Assembly: GCA_039545315.1 (NCBI GenBank)
Contig: BCIM01000001.1
Span: forward strand, 2,885,783 to 2,949,782
Direction: 5' to 3'
DNA length: 64,000 bases
From: Kondoa malvinella
Taxonomy: Eukaryota > Basidiomycota > Agaricostilbomycetes > Agaricostilbales > Kondoaceae
Shown here one piece after another: positions 1 through 12,122 of the stretch. The position numbers and the translations under genes were made by a program. The notes under the pieces are model-generated. The model had not been told where the DNA came from. It saw only the letters and a program-made list of their open reading frames with translations, and made no database searches. Each line of letters starts with the position of its first letter. The stretch's first letter is position 1.

Positions 1-198
1 AGTTAGGAGTTCAGCAACTCGTCAGTCCAATGCCCTGTTGATTATCGCGTTTGTGCTGATCATCCTATTTCAGCCGTATCCCTGCTGGCCAACACGCTAT
101 GGAAGACTCAATCTGACAGCAGCTCAAGATAAGCCACAGCATTGGCAATATTGGGCAACTAGGGAAAATCAGAATGTCTACATCTTCGAAGAGTCGCC

Positions 199-545
199 TT
201 GGATCTCATATCCTATCAAATACATAAACCCATCAATCATCAAAGTCCCTCAAGCCGTAGACTCTTTCCTTTGGCAGGTGAAGCAACAATTCTGGCCAAG
301 ATAAACGTTAATGTTGGGCGGCACCTACTGCAGACGAGTTTGAGCGCCTCACGGAGATCCTGTCGACCATCCACGCGCTGCAGCAGCAAAACGAACTGTC
401 AGCTTTGCGTGCTTTACAAAGCTTAGACCCGGAGAGTTTGGTCGGTCGCGTTACGCGCTTGCTCTTTGAAGGTGTGCCTGCTCTTCCTGGTAATCACGAG
501 CTGTATGTTGACCAGCATTGCGATCAGCGGCTGTCGTACAGCTAG
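199..545 (+). CDS. possible small two-exon hypothetical gene
   Basis: I do not recognise this protein. The best-supported part is the 3' exon from about 345 to a TAG at 543-545. It reads as one open frame rich in Leu and Gln (ending HCDQRLSYS) and is preceded by a plausible acceptor, ctactgcag. An ATG at 199, joined through a GT donor near 258, would give a protein of about 90 residues with no stops. The upstream exon and the start are guesses. The frame could instead be the tail of a gene that begins left of the window. No domain, signal peptide or membrane segment is evident. Confidence 0.25.
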
Positions 546-1074
546 GCGAAGCTAAATGTCAGCTTTTCCCTTCACTACATTGATTGGCGCAATCTCAAAG
601 GCGATGACCACAGGTTGTGTCGAGTTGGCAATTTGTCTGTATCAAGCGCGACACAGAGCTAGCGGCACAATTGACAGTCAGTCTTTTTACCGGAATTTAC
701 ATGATGTTGACAAAAGCTCATCCCGTCATAGCGGCTACCCAAACAAGCTCAGCATAATGTCTACGAATTCCTATCCTCTTTTCTCCGAATTCATATAACC
801 GAATTCACATAACCTCAGGGGAGTCCACCGAGGAAGCTTGTATCCTCGCCCAACAAATAGTCAAACACCTGCGAATGATGAGCAGAGTCCGCGATTGCAC
901 GGCTTCAGCTTACCCTGACCTGTCCATCTTCTGAGCAACAGATGATTCTGCTTGTGTCGAATTGTAAAGCGAAAACGCGGGTCGGCCTTTTAAACAGATC
1001 AGCAAATGCTATTCGGACTCGGGTAGACCTACTGCGCCCCCAAGACATGGAACCTGAGATGACCGCTTTTTCGA
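546..1074. other. intergenic, 529 bp, no gene seen
   Basis: No frame here looks like coding sequence. The only visible structure is a 14-bp near-perfect tandem repeat at 787-814 (gaattcatataacc followed by gaattcacataacc). The rest would be the 3' flank of the F-box/WD40 gene. Confidence 0.5.
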
Positions 1075-2836
1075 TCAAAGATTTTGATGGATTTGTCTGA
1101 GGGCATATTCAGCATTTGAGAGGGAAGCTTTGCGATTGGACATACCATAACTGCCGGTGACTATGAATCGCTGATCCGCTTGCACAGTGCGAATTAGATC
1201 GGTTCTGACATTGTAGCCGTTCATCGGCAGTCCATTGTACACGGGAGTCGATACGGTCCGAGTCTTGACAGGCGGCCCATCATGATCAGACAACGCTTGC
1301 GAAGCTGCCATCAATAAGTTGCCAGTCTCGACGTCCGTAAGGCGAATGAATGAATCCGAAGAACCGGTAATGAGTGTTTCGCCATTGAACCAAAGTGACG
1401 CGATACCGCCTGAATGGCCTTCGATAATGCGCAGACAATCAAACGTCTCCGTGGACCAGATACGAGCTTGTCGATCGCCAGATACCGAAGCGACTGTCTT
1501 GTTCTTCGCTACGACAATGGCATTGACGGCTCCTGTAAAGAAAGATCGGCAACAGGCAGGCGTGTATAGGTAAAACTGACCCCTGTGACCTCGCAGCACT
1601 GAAAGACACTCGACATCCGGGAACATCCTCCACAAGCGGACTGTGCGATCTTTCGAGCAAGTAGCCAGGATGTTCTCCTTTGGCTGAAAATTGACATCCA
1701 GAACAGAATCAGTATGCTCAGTGAGGACATTGACGCATTCTCCCGTCTCCAGGTTCCAAAGACGAGCCGTGTAGTCGCTCGAGCCAGTAACGAGCATAGG
1801 GAAGCGATCCCCCTGCTTTGGGTCGAAATCGTAGCCGTTCTCGTACTGTAATGCCAGGACGCTCTTCTCGTGACCCGCAAACTTCTTGACCAGTCGATTG
1901 GATAAAGTGTCGTACTGTCGGACAAAGCTATCTCGATTGCCGACCAACAAACGGGAGCCATCGAATTGTAGGCAGTACGAATGATTTTCCCGGATTGTAG
2001 CGCCTGGCGTGCTGGCTGTCACGGGTTGTCCGTTAGCGTCAATCTTCCTGTCTGGGGTCTGGATGTCGCTGATGGTGAAGTTACCGTTGAGAAAGTTACG
2101 AGCTGCTGTTTTCTGAAGTCGATAAAGATGACGGAAATTGACACAAGGCCGCTTCGGATTGTCCGCGGCGTAGTGATGCGGCGAGATGCGCAATAGATCG
2201 AGGGTTGAGGGCGCTTTCTCGCCTTTCCAGACATTATTGAAGACATCGTATTTGCGCGAGGCGGAAGTTCGTCTGGAGCTGGGGCCAGACCGTTTCTTCT
2301 TAGGGAAGGCACCAACTCGGTTCAATCGCGGGATCTGAGATGAGCTAGACGACTTGGATTGCTTGTCTCGACTAAGCGATGCTGAATCAGGTCGGCCTCC
2401 TCCAAGCAATTCGTCAGCTGCTCCGCCTAACCCATCATCATCGCTGCCACACGCATCCGGTACTAACATGTCGTCCGCAATATGCTCACTCCTGTTCCAG
2501 TACTCGACTGCTTTGGTATCATAAGTCCAGCCTTGAGCTACGTAAAGCGCCTTCCAGAGTGCTTGATCGTGGATACAACGAGATCTCCAGAACGTAGAGA
2601 CGAGACCACATCGAAGGAGATCTTCAGCATCAAGCTGGCTGAGAATAAGGTAGGACAGCTCTCGAGGTATTAGTGAGATGAAGTCGACCTTAACCTCTAC
2701 AGTATAATATTAGCCTGACTTGTGTAAGCACAAAGAGGTTGGTCTGACCTTGCTGTACCGATTGCAAGAGCGCGTGCAGGTCTGGCGTGGGCAGAGAGTA
2801 TAACAGCAGACGAGCGACGTCTTCGGGAGGCATCAT
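1075..2836 (-). CDS. F-box/WD40 repeat protein (SCF substrate adaptor)
   Basis: Probable substrate-recognition subunit of an SCF ubiquitin ligase. The start ATG at 2836 opens MMPPEDVARLLLYSLPTPDL. After an intron of about 54 nt comes an F-box (SLIPRELSYLILSQLDAEDL, then LLRCGLVSTFWRS), which would bind Skp1. A low-complexity Ser/Lys-rich linker follows. The C-terminal half holds WD40 repeats with typical GH...WD spacing, such as VLALQYENG, YTARLWNLETG, DRTVRLWRMFP and RQARIWSTETF. An internal 48-nt intron at about 1525-1575 is a multiple of three and stays open if left unspliced; removing it joins RGHRG to AVNAIVV, which fits the WD40 pattern. The family overall resembles Met30/Cdc4-type proteins, but I cannot assign the ortholog or the degron. 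About 540 residues. Confidence 0.85.
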
Positions 2837-2865
2837 CAGCGAGGTCCTGGCAGCGATACGGCATG

Positions 2866-3060
2866 CTATTCACCTGCTCGCTCCTCTACCGAGCTGTGTA
2901 GAACTTTACGGGCGTCTAGCGATGCCGCAGCGTTGGAGGACACGACATTCGCATTGAACGGAAGATTGGGATGCCAGCGAGCAAACACAGCACGTAGGGT
3001 ATCGTCAGAGTCGTAATCTGTCATGGTATATGTATGTTCGAGGTATGCTGCTTTCGCCAA
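2866..3060 (-). other. unassigned small open frame upstream of the F-box/WD40 gene
   Basis: An ATG-started frame encodes a protein-like sequence (TMTDYDSDDTLRAVFARWHP, then NLPFNANVV). It ends 29 bp before the start codon chosen for the F-box/WD40 gene. It could be a very small gene, an upstream ORF in that gene's leader, or a first exon joined by a junction I could not find. I recognise no family. Confidence 0.25.
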
Positions 3061-3131
3061 GCTGGTGACAACCTATAGGTCGTGATCAAGAGTATAAGTG
3101 TGATGCATAAATTAAGGTGATGCTATATGAG

Positions 3132-6100
3132 CTATACACGGGGTGTCCTCTCTCCTTCTGACTCTTCTCCATCCGACTGTGCATTATCTCGCCAAGTCGA
3201 ACCTCTTCGCCGCGGATAAAAGGTAGGATACTTTGAACCATCTTCCAGGTCGTCATCTTCTTCATCCGATCCAGGCGCTTCTCCGGCCGGACTCCCTGCT
3301 ACATCGGAAGCTTCATCTCGCCATGCTCTTGTTCCATCATCCATACTGGGTATGCTGTCCCCTCTTTGTCGCGGTGTAGAGTCGCCTCCTGCCATGCCTT
3401 TCACGTCCTTCTTTAGCACTGACCATCTTCGTTTCAAGTCGATGACGATACCGTCTGTTGATTTGAAGCCGGAAGATTGCTGTGCTGGTTTTTGCTTGGG
3501 TGATGGAAGCCACGGACTAGGTAGAAAAGCGCCTAGAGCCGGGTGTCCGTAGCGACGACGTCCAGTACTGTGACAACGAGATGAGCGTACACTCGGTGCG
3601 TTTCAAGGCACTGACTGTAAGACACCCTCAAAGACATCTGACATCGGCGGCTGAGAATAATCGGTCCGATCATCTTGTGCGACCAGATACAGATTGTCGT
3701 CTTTTGGCTTGTACCGAAAGCGGTTCAGATTGGCTTGGTTCAAAGTGACTGGATGGCCCTTCTTCAGTCGCTCCACATCGCCAGCGGCTCCTTCTCGCTG
3801 GACCTCGGCTGCTTGTGATATGTTGACGTAGTGACCGAGTGCTTTGTTCCTGTGGTGCATCTTGTACGAAATGAATAGAGTGCCTAAAAGGAGCGGAACC
3901 ATGCATGCGCCGAGTGCGGCTGCTTTTTCGAGAAGGAAGAGACCGGTCATGAAGACTTGGAAACTGTGATTTAAGGCAATCAGTCAGACATCATAGTCAA
4001 TACGCTTTCTGACTCACACGATGAGCCCGAAAGCTATTCTAGAAAAGGTGATTGGCCATGCTTGACCTCGAGACTCGTACGCCCGATAGTAGACATTCAA
4101 GAGCTTATATTTGAAGACAAGGCTAGCAAAAGGATAGATCAGCCCTCCTCACAAATGCTAAGAACGTCCAACAGCAACTTACTAAGACATGCCAAAGTAG
4201 ATAGTAGTGAACACGAGAATCAGTGGCATAATGATGCTGTAAGTGAGACCGATGGTGAAGATGAGTATCGCTTGTGGGTATACGACGCCAAGGTTGAGCA
4301 CAGGCGGGTTGTTTAGTGCCGCATGATCTGAAAATATTCAACGTTAAACGGTTGACTTTGGTAGACAGCGAAAGATCCCTACCTCTGGGCGTTCTCGTGA
4401 TGAAGGCACGATAGAAGAGATTGGTTATAATGGTTGCGAGCTGAACCAGCTGGATTGGCATAAGACCCAAGCCTTGCAGCATGATATAACTAGAGTCTGA
4501 TCAGGATTGCTACATGGGAACGAAAACAGAACTCACGACACGTAGAAATTACGAGCAGCAGGCAGAGATGTAGCGAGCCTCTCTGGAAGCTTCATTGGCT
4601 GATCTGCTAGATCTTGCGCGAGAGCGACAGTACTAGAAATATAGATGAGCTTGACCTGCAGAATGCAAGAATGGCAGCCTACGAGACAGATACGAAGATG
4701 AACAACACGCTGCACGAATGATCAGCTACACTCAAGGCAGCGACAGTCAAAGCTTACGTGACCATGAGGAAGATGTAGTACTTCTTCATCAATGAGTATT
4801 CGATCCAGCTCTTCGCGCGCAGTCCTTGGAAAATGCATAGAGCTACAACGGGGCATTAGATCAGGCCAATACTTGATGCATGAACACACCTTCAAGCAGA
4901 TAAGGCAACAAAGCGTTGAACGCAATCAAAGCGAGGGAAGGCAAAGAGTTTTGAACCAGAACTCGGAGGTAAGGAAATCGGTCGATGGTCTTTGCAAGCC
5001 AAGGAGAAGTGTCTTTGATCTCTTCATATGACAGAAGGCGAGCAAGGAACCAGACGGGCGATCCCCATCCGATCAGAAGCAGGATCATAGTGACTAAGAC
5101 GAGTAGAGAGCGAGCGCTACTGGATAGCCGGGGAATACCGACGTTGCCCCAATGTACGTCGCGAGGTTCGGGTGCCAGAGCGGTTTTCATGACCGATGTT
5201 TGCGGGTAATGAACAGCCTGTGCGTTTGGGGAACACTCTCAGGCCTGATAGGACTAGGAATGACCGGAACGCACCTGAGCTGCTATCTGAGCACCTGCCA
5301 AAGTCTCAAAGGTGACGAAAGCGACTTCTGTAGGCCTGAAACGTCCCTTGCGCCTCTGCACCACTTTGTCGTCCGCAGACCGAAACTCTTGCGCATAGTG
5401 ATCCAATGCATCGACCTTCTTTTTGAACCATCCCGGTCGGACCATTGGTCTTTTCTTGCCTGGAATACTGTACATGGCTGGGGCTGATCGGGAAGCTAGA
5501 GCAGCTTCTTCGTCATGCTCAGCTTGCGGTGACTCGGTCGTTCCATTTCCTTCCACGTCGACTAGCTGTTCCGATTCCTCTTCTTGAGCGTCCGGCTCTT
5601 GGTAATCATCGTCCATGATCTTTGCCGTTTCTCTATCCTTCTCATACCCGGGAGCATCCTTCACCGGGTTTCCGACGTATGCAGTCCAAGTCTGTTCAAG
5701 CTGCCGCAACTTTGACGCTCTAATAGCCAACAGATCCCCTAGTACGCCGACTTGACGGACGACATTGACGCTCTCGACATTCAGACTTGGTCCAATCCGT
5801 TCAAAGTATTCGGCCAACTGCTTTTCCGATTGTAGATGTGGCGGGACTCGAGTGATCATGACTGTTCGGGCGGGTATGCTGTGCGCATGATCGAGCGAGA
5901 AGAGCTGTCTTGCATGAACGAAATTTCGATAGGTCCGGTTGAGCATAAAGAGGGCGAGTAAGCTGAAGGCATAGGTAAAGATGAGGTGCGATGTGAGGTA
6001 CAAGTCGCTACCATGTAGTATCCAGTTTATTTCACAGTAAAATTAAGCATGACGAGCTTCCTTTCTCCAAGGTATGACTCACTTGTGCTTCTTATCACTT

Positions 6101-6573
6101 GAATAGAGCGAGATAAAGTCTTGTGCAAATGCACCTACACCATCTCGATCCACTGTCGACGGCACACCTTCAATCGTTCCATTCTCGTGCCAATTGATGG
6201 GGACCAATATCGCGAGAGCAAACAAAGTACAGATGCCAAAGAATTGAAAGCCCAACTTGAGAAAAGACAGCAGAACGACCGCGTCGAGCCCGACAAGTTG
6301 CAAGACGACGTGTTCTGACGTTCTGAGCGTGGGCAAGATCCAACCAAAGAAGGAGTGCTTCTCGTGGACTTCATGCGATGCGAAACCTTTCAACAGCGTC
6401 CTAGGCGCATACAATACTCTGTGTCTTGTTCGAGCATAGCAAAAGGCGATGAACGATGTCACACCAAGAAATAGAGAGATTCCAAGCTGAGTCTCAAACC
6501 AAGGCCCCGACTGGTACTTGCGAAGCTGATCCGGCGGACTGCCTACTGGAGGTGCCTCTTGGAAGGCCTGCAT
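3132..6573 (-). CDS. CSC1/OSCA-like (DUF221) membrane channel
   Basis: Member of the CSC1/OSCA/TMEM63 family (Rsn1/Phm7 in yeasts), predicted osmosensitive or mechanosensitive cation channels of the plasma membrane. The start at 6573 is followed by a first membrane span (GISLFLGVTSFIAFCYARTR) and, in the same exon, LSFLKLGFQFFGICTLFALA. The next exon (6003-5254) carries the cytosolic RRM-like Phm7_cyt region (ARTVMITRVPPHL) and an acidic linker. Then comes the conserved ALAPEPRDVHWGNV that precedes the DUF221 transmembrane block, with further helices down to about 3900. The tail motif YGHPALGAFLPSPWLP matches the family's C-terminal HPxL...WLP signature, followed by an acidic, charged tail. 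An in-frame TGA at 3603-3605 falls in a 48-nt intron (GTCAGT...CACAG). At least eight exons and roughly 950 residues. Confidence 0.88.
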
Positions 6574-6930
6574 ACGCTCTTGGGGTATAACGGTCGAGCG
6601 GTATTTGGCTGGTGTTGGTCAACCTGACAATGAATCGTCTAGCAGCTCTTCCACTGTAAGCAGTACTATCGATTGCTCTGCAGTATCAGTGTGTTCTCCG
6701 TAAAGCAGTCTTGACATGAAAAAAGCCACCAATTACAGACGTGCATTGCATTACCAAAGATAGATCACCAGACCTGAAGTTATAAACAACGTACAGAGTC
6801 CTTTCCTCTTACTTTCTGGGAGTCAGAGGAGCAACCAGCCGTTCATCCAGCGAAACTTATGCCAATGGTAGGTCTATGGAAGCAGAAGCGCGAATCAGCT
6901 GATGCACCGCATGTCACCGGATGTAATCAC
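6574..6930. other. intergenic, 357 bp
   Basis: Lies between the start of the CSC1-like gene and the stop of the Kre9/Knh1-like gene. No coding frame or RNA gene is apparent. It should contain the CSC1-like promoter. Confidence 0.5.
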
Positions 6931-7627
6931 TTACGCGGCAGCTACAAAAGGCGGAACATAGAGCCTTTCGCCAGAATCGTTCGGCTCGATCTGAGTTTCG
7001 ATGATTTGTAGCTCTGCGGAAACATGTCAGCTTGTCTCGAGTACTATAGAGCGGCTCACGATAGTCGGGCCCGTTTCTGGGAATATCCTTCGGAATACGG
7101 AAGTAAGCTTGAATGTAGTTCACGTTGAATACACGACTGAGATCGGTTGCAAGCTGTGCCATGATGTAGCGGGAAGCACAGGATCCCCAGACGAGACTTA
7201 CAGTATGGTTGTAGCCAGCATTACGATTGATGAGATAGACGTTGATAGATCTGGTCTTCGTGTAGCTAGTGTGCAGAACTAAGCCAAGTCGAACTTGGAA
7301 GTTCTGGCCACTCACCTCAGATCAACGGTGTTGTAACGCAGATTCTGTATCAGGTGCTCAGATAGAGCTCGCAAGCTAGAGATACTGCTATCGGCGCACA
7401 ATGACACCGCCGTTAGTGACCTGCCAAAACATCCATCAGTATGGAAAACTGGCAAGAATGACCTGATTTACGAATGCGCTTCCGCCAGTGGGGCTTGCGA
7501 GGCTACCAGATGGTCCTTGACGCGGCTCAAGGGAGCGCTCGACGGGCTTGGCCACACCAGCGTGAGCGTGCGGGAGCAAGGCCAACAAAGCTAGCAATGA
7601 CGGAATGAAGGAGCACAACATTACCAT
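6931..7627 (-). CDS. small secreted protein, Kre9/Knh1 N-terminal-like domain
   Basis: The start at 7627 (or the in-frame ATG at 7621) gives a clear signal peptide, hydrophobic SFIPSLLALLALLPHAHA, so the product should be secreted. A Kex2-like KPVERSLEPR stretch follows. Splicing six exons with canonical ends gives a mature domain of about 110 residues. It starts LASPTGGSAF, contains LRSINVYLINRNAGYNHT and FRIPKDIPRNGPDYQLQIIE, and ends in VPPFVAAA at a TAA (6931-6933). The pattern of P..GG, then a polar beta strand, then IP.....G..Y.L.I is that of the Ser/Thr-rich GPI-anchored or Kre9/Knh1 N-terminal domain found in fungal cell-wall proteins. There is no Ser/Thr-rich tail or GPI signal, so this may be a free secreted form. 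The family call is by motif only. Confidence 0.7.
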
Positions 7628-7936
7628 TTTTCCGATGAGATATGTGAGAGAACGAGAGAAGGAAGGGCAGAGCTAGAGGTCACCAGAGCTGGTCCACGAT
7701 CGCCCCGCAAATTTGCAAACTTGGACCCGCTGTTTGTAAACCTTAACCTGGTCACGCGCACCATCAGCTGAGGAGAAGTTCGAGAAGAGACCGGCAGAAA
7801 AGAGCAGTGGGACACAGGTGAGGCGCCTCTTATGGCAAATAAGACAAGCATTTGAGCCCTAGAGGTCCATATAGATTCCAGAGCTACGGCATCGTCAAGA
7901 CCCTCTATGCAGACAATCAGAGGTGTTCACTGTCAG
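7628..7936. other. intergenic, 309 bp
   Basis: Lies between the Kre9/Knh1-like gene start and the TRK stop, both on the minus strand. No convincing gene. It presumably holds the promoter of the secreted protein and the TRK 3' end. Confidence 0.5.
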
Positions 7937-10578
7937 CTAGGAGTAACATACCGGCAGTATAGATACGGTTGGAACAGCCTGAGGTTTGGCCTGTTTGTCA
8001 ATTCCTTTCTCGCTGGGCGGCGGACTGCTGTTCGTCGTTTGGGGAACTTCGCCAGCTTCTGGATCACTGCCCTTATGTGTTGAGGTGAATTCTTTAGGCA
8101 GGACAATTGACCTGTCGATGGCTACAGGTAAACCTATCGAAAGCACGTAAGTCATGGGGCATCTTCGAGAATTTATAACACACCTCTGTGCCTCCCACGG
8201 ATCATAATTGCTATCACAACAAGCTTGGAAGCGGTAGAGAAGCTGCCTGACAAGCTGAAAGCGTCATAGTTGACTCCTAGCGAAAGTCCGACACCGGCAT
8301 ATGCGCCTGCCGGCAGTCAGTAGAGCTCGCAGAAAGTAGAGATCGATACTTACTGACCATCTCGAACAGCACGCTGAACTGATTGATATAACGAAAAGAC
8401 TGATCGTCCATAACTTTGGTCCTTTGGATCACTAACACGAGCCAGACGGCGCCGATCAAAGGCCAGAGATCCCAAGCGAGTTGCTTGCGCAGATGAAAGG
8501 CTAGATACTTGGAGAAGACCTGTGCACAGCATAAAGATCCTACGTCAAGGGGAATATGAGGTAACTTACCTCGCGCTTGTTGCGCCCTTGCGGCACCGGT
8601 TCAGAGCCATCGTCAGCTTTAGGAGACTTGTATACACCCAAGGAGCGGTCTTCATACCTATTCAAGCAGTCAGAATGATACAATGCTCGAAAAAGATCTG
8701 TAATGCTTACGAATTGGTGCTACGAACAGCCATCGCGATTGGGTAGATTGCTACATACATCATGATCACGTATAAGAACTGTAGGCCAGGCGCTATGCTG
8801 TTCATGGAGACGATGGCGAAGCCAGAAGATCGAACAGCAACACTTTGGAAGATTCCGGCCAGAGCTTCTTGACCGCCTGACAGATCTTCCAGTAATGGCA
8901 GGCCGTGGTTCAGAAGGACGAAGCAGATCCATTCGATCGACGAGAGGAACACGAGGGAAGCGACTAGCCACCAAGTTTCTGTGAGAATACAAGCCTCAGC
9001 ACAATACTTTGGTCCACATGTGGAGTGAAGTACGGTATGAGGGAAACATATACAGATATACTCGTCTGGGATGAGCAAGCAGAAAATCTAGCTAGGACAG
9101 AGGTCAGTGTTGTAGAATTCGAAACGTGTCGGGACATACTGTAGAATATAGCTCGGATGAGATTGGAGATAGCTTGTATAGAGTCCATACGATAACTCTC
9201 AGGAATATGGGCAGAGCCACTGATAAACAAGTCAATTGAGGTGATAGATATTTGCATGGAACTTACTGCTTCCAGACAAAATGGCCAAAAGCAGCACAAT
9301 GGTGATCAACGGATCACCAACAAAAGGCACCATTCCTGATCATAGTCTTAGCATACCTCTACAGACACATGCAAAACATACCAGCATCAACCAAAGTCAA
9401 TCCGCCGCCCGTGTAGCCAGACAAGACTTGGAAAGCCGCAAACTATTGCTGCAGTCAGCTGTTGAATTATTTGTGATACAGTACCACTCACCCAAGCTTT
9501 CGGTACCATTCTCGGTTGCTCAGCAAACACTTGGTCATATTTACTCGTCGTGCTGAGCCGTATGACGATAATAAGAAAAGCCAACAGTTGCGTCAAGACA
9601 AAGTAAGAAGGTATGATCCAAGCCAGCGCATTCAAAGCAGCATACTCCACCCCGCCCAACTCTTCAATCTGGTCGTCGTCTAATTCTTCTAGTTCAAATT
9701 TGCTGTTCCGCCCAGTCTTGAGATCAAAGTCCAACCATGGGCGATCTTTCTTATCTAGCACCGTTTCGTGCGTTATAGTGAGGTGTCGCTTAAGTTTCGC
9801 ATGCTTTTCTGGGAAGACTTTATGAAACACCATTGAACTGAAGGACGAAATAGCAGTAAGGATTGGAAAGCCGCCCAAACCAGTCTGATACGCCGGCATA
9901 CGATGAGGTAGATGAAATTCGTGATGCGCCGGTTTTTCGAGCTCCGCGCCAGAGCCATGATAAGTGAAAGTTCGGCGTAGAGTAGGTGTATTGTCAATAG
10001 GTTGAACGGGATTCGTTATGAATCGAGCAAAGATCTTTTCTGTTCCGGCTCGAGGTAGTCCTGATTGTCGACGAGCGAGTTTCCGAACTTGTTGGGCTTC
10101 TAGAATGCCTTCGCAGTGAGATTTAAAGTAATGTCGCCGAACCAGAACCATGATGTACGAGACGAAAGTGAGGTTGCCCATGCCCATGAGCTATCCAAGA
10201 TCATCAGCAAAGGCGATGCAGAAGAGTATAGAGCTTACGCAGAAGAGTATAGCTTGCTGCCATCCCGTCAAAATGCTCAACCTGATGGTGCCTAGTCCAC
10301 AAACGGTCATAGCAGAGACGCAGACACTACAGCTAGCCAATGAGCTGATCTAATGTGCTGCATCGATAGACTTACAAAAGGCAGTCAATATAAGGAACAT
10401 GGTATCGACCATTGCTCGCGTAAAAGACCGCAGAGGCGATCAGAGGAACAATAGTGAAAGCCAAAACGTGCAGGCGAAAGAAGTTCAGGTTCCTCGTCAA
10501 GCGCTTCCAGCGACTCTGCTTGGGGATAGGTTGTTCGCTGGCTGGGATATCGGCATCGCTCGCGTGTTGAGAAGCCAT
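7937..10578 (-). CDS. TRK1: TRK-family potassium transporter
   Basis: High-affinity potassium uptake protein of the plasma membrane. The start at 10578 gives MASQHASDADIP, then the first membrane helix (LHVLAFTIVPLIASAVFYAS). The exon at 10187-9387 holds the long cytosolic loop (MVLVRRHYFKSHCEGILEA) and the strongly conserved block GRNSKFELEELDDDQIEELG followed by GVEYAALNALAWIIP, diagnostic of fungal Trk1/Trk2. Later exons carry the remaining membrane-pore-membrane units, including RSSGFAIVSMNSIAPGLQFL, which resembles a pore-loop repeat. The C-terminus reads MIRGRHRGLPVAIDRSIVLP, the family's end motif, followed by a Pro/Ser-rich tail ending at 7937. The cytosolic loop looks short compared with S. 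cerevisiae Trk1. About 700 residues in many exons. Confidence 0.9.
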
Positions 10579-10941
10579 TGATGATATCGCTTTAAAGGTA
10601 TCAGACGATGCAAGGGTATTACCGTGAGTCTTGATAGGGTATCAGGGTATATAGGCTAGAGGCGTTGCTTGGAATACTCCAAATCAAGATATTTGGCCGA
10701 CTGAACAGCAAAACAAAGGGCGTAAGAGATACTGGCTATCTTGAAGCATGAAGAATAGGCGAGGCGGCCATTATGTAGTCTCTCGAGATTGCAGTACTCG
10801 TACGTAGCAGGAAGAGATTGGCAAACACGAACAAGAAAGCTCAGAATCTTGCATCGCACAGAAGCTATATTCGCGCACGTTTCAGTAAAGCGGTGTGGAC
10901 CAATGAAATAACGATGCAACATAGAAGGAATAACAAGAGCA
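10579..10941. other. intergenic, 363 bp
   Basis: Between the TRK start and the EBP2 stop. No coding frame is convincing. It should hold the TRK promoter and the EBP2 3' end. Confidence 0.5.
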
Positions 10942-12122
10942 TCAATGCCTTTTGCTTTTGCCTAATCTAGGCTTCGCACCGCGCGAAGAAGAACTGGCAC
11001 CTCGCGAGGAAGAAGCACCTCTGCCGCCGCCTCTTCCACCTCTCATGCCACCACGACCTCTACTCGTCCCTCTACCTCTTGAACCAGACCCATAATCTTC
11101 AGCTGATTCCCGAGTATTCTCTTTAGGTCGACGAGAAGTCTGCGGTCGACCATATTTGCTTTCCCTCGCTTCTCTAGCCATTCTTGGTCCGCCCCTATCT
11201 CCTCGCCCGCGTCCTCTACCTCTGCCTCGATCAGACTCGGTGCGTTGTTTCTTTTCTGGTCGGGTATCGAGTGAAATGTCAAATTCGCCGCCATCTGATC
11301 CTGCATCATCTCCAGTCTTTCGTTCTGTCCCAACACATCAGCATAATGAAAGACAGCTGAGAGAAAGAAACACACTCTTCTTGAACTCTCGCACTTTATC
11401 GCCCATAGCTTTCTTCTCCTTGCTCCTCTCTAGCAATTTAGCCTGTTGCACGCTCTTGCCAAACTTCTTTGCATGCCTCAACTTCTTGGCTTCCTCTGAC
11501 GCTTTAATACCAGCCGCTTCATCCAACAACCTGGAACGAATGCGTTCCATGTGGGTATCGGATTTAATCATTTCTGCGAAAAAGTCTGATGCGCGCGCAA
11601 AAGGTTTATCGGCTGCTGTAAAGAGTGCTCGAGCTTTGTTGGCTGCCCAGAGAGATTGTTTGTAGCTTTACTATAGTGTCAGACTTGGTCTTCAAAGGGG
11701 TGGAGATGGGAACATACAATTGTAGTTCTCGTTCGAGATCATTGTTTGCGTCTGGGATTTCAAGGGCAGAAGGATGTGTCAGAGTCTGAGTATCAAAAAA
11801 GTCGAGATTAGGTAGTTTGAACTTTTGCAGCACTCTGTCCAGATTCGACTGCTCCAAGCATCAGCCCACAGGTCACGACAATTAAGAGGGAAGCGCTCAC
11901 AGCCAATTTTGCCTTCTCTTTGCCTTTGTCTAGCACAGGCTCGTCGTCGTCGTCGTCGTCTTCACTGCCTGATTCACTCTCTTCGCCTTGAGACATGCCC
12001 AAATCTGCATCGCTCCCTAACAATTCCATCATCTTGTCCAAACCTTCTGGCTGTACGCCTCCAGTCTCGCTCTCACTTCCACTAGCACTACCGCTCATAG
12101 TCGCACTTTCACTCTTTGACAT
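10942..12122 (-). CDS. EBP2: rRNA-processing protein EBP2
   Basis: Nucleolar protein of 60S ribosome assembly and 27S pre-rRNA processing. The ATG at 12122 gives MSKSESATMSGSASGSESET and an acidic N-terminus with a run of Asp (DDDDDDEPVLDKGKEKAK). The conserved EBP2 core follows: NDLERELQLY, then FFAEMIKSDTHMERIRSRLL, then AKKLRHAKKFGKSVQ and the basic coiled segment LERSKEKKAMGDKVREFKK. The C-terminal exon (from about 11181) is Arg/Gly-rich (RGRGTSRGRGGMRGGRGGGR) and ends in the basic KPRLGKSKRH, typical of nucleolar RNA-binding tails. The start lies 83 bp from the divergent start of LLP1, also a ribosome-biogenesis gene. Four or more exons, about 330 residues. Confidence 0.9.

Noticed and set aside
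3603..3605. Premature TGA in the CSC1-like gene, suggesting a pseudogene
   Set aside because: It lies in a 48-nt intron (GTCAGT...CACAG) whose removal restores the family's C-terminal HPxL...WLP motif.
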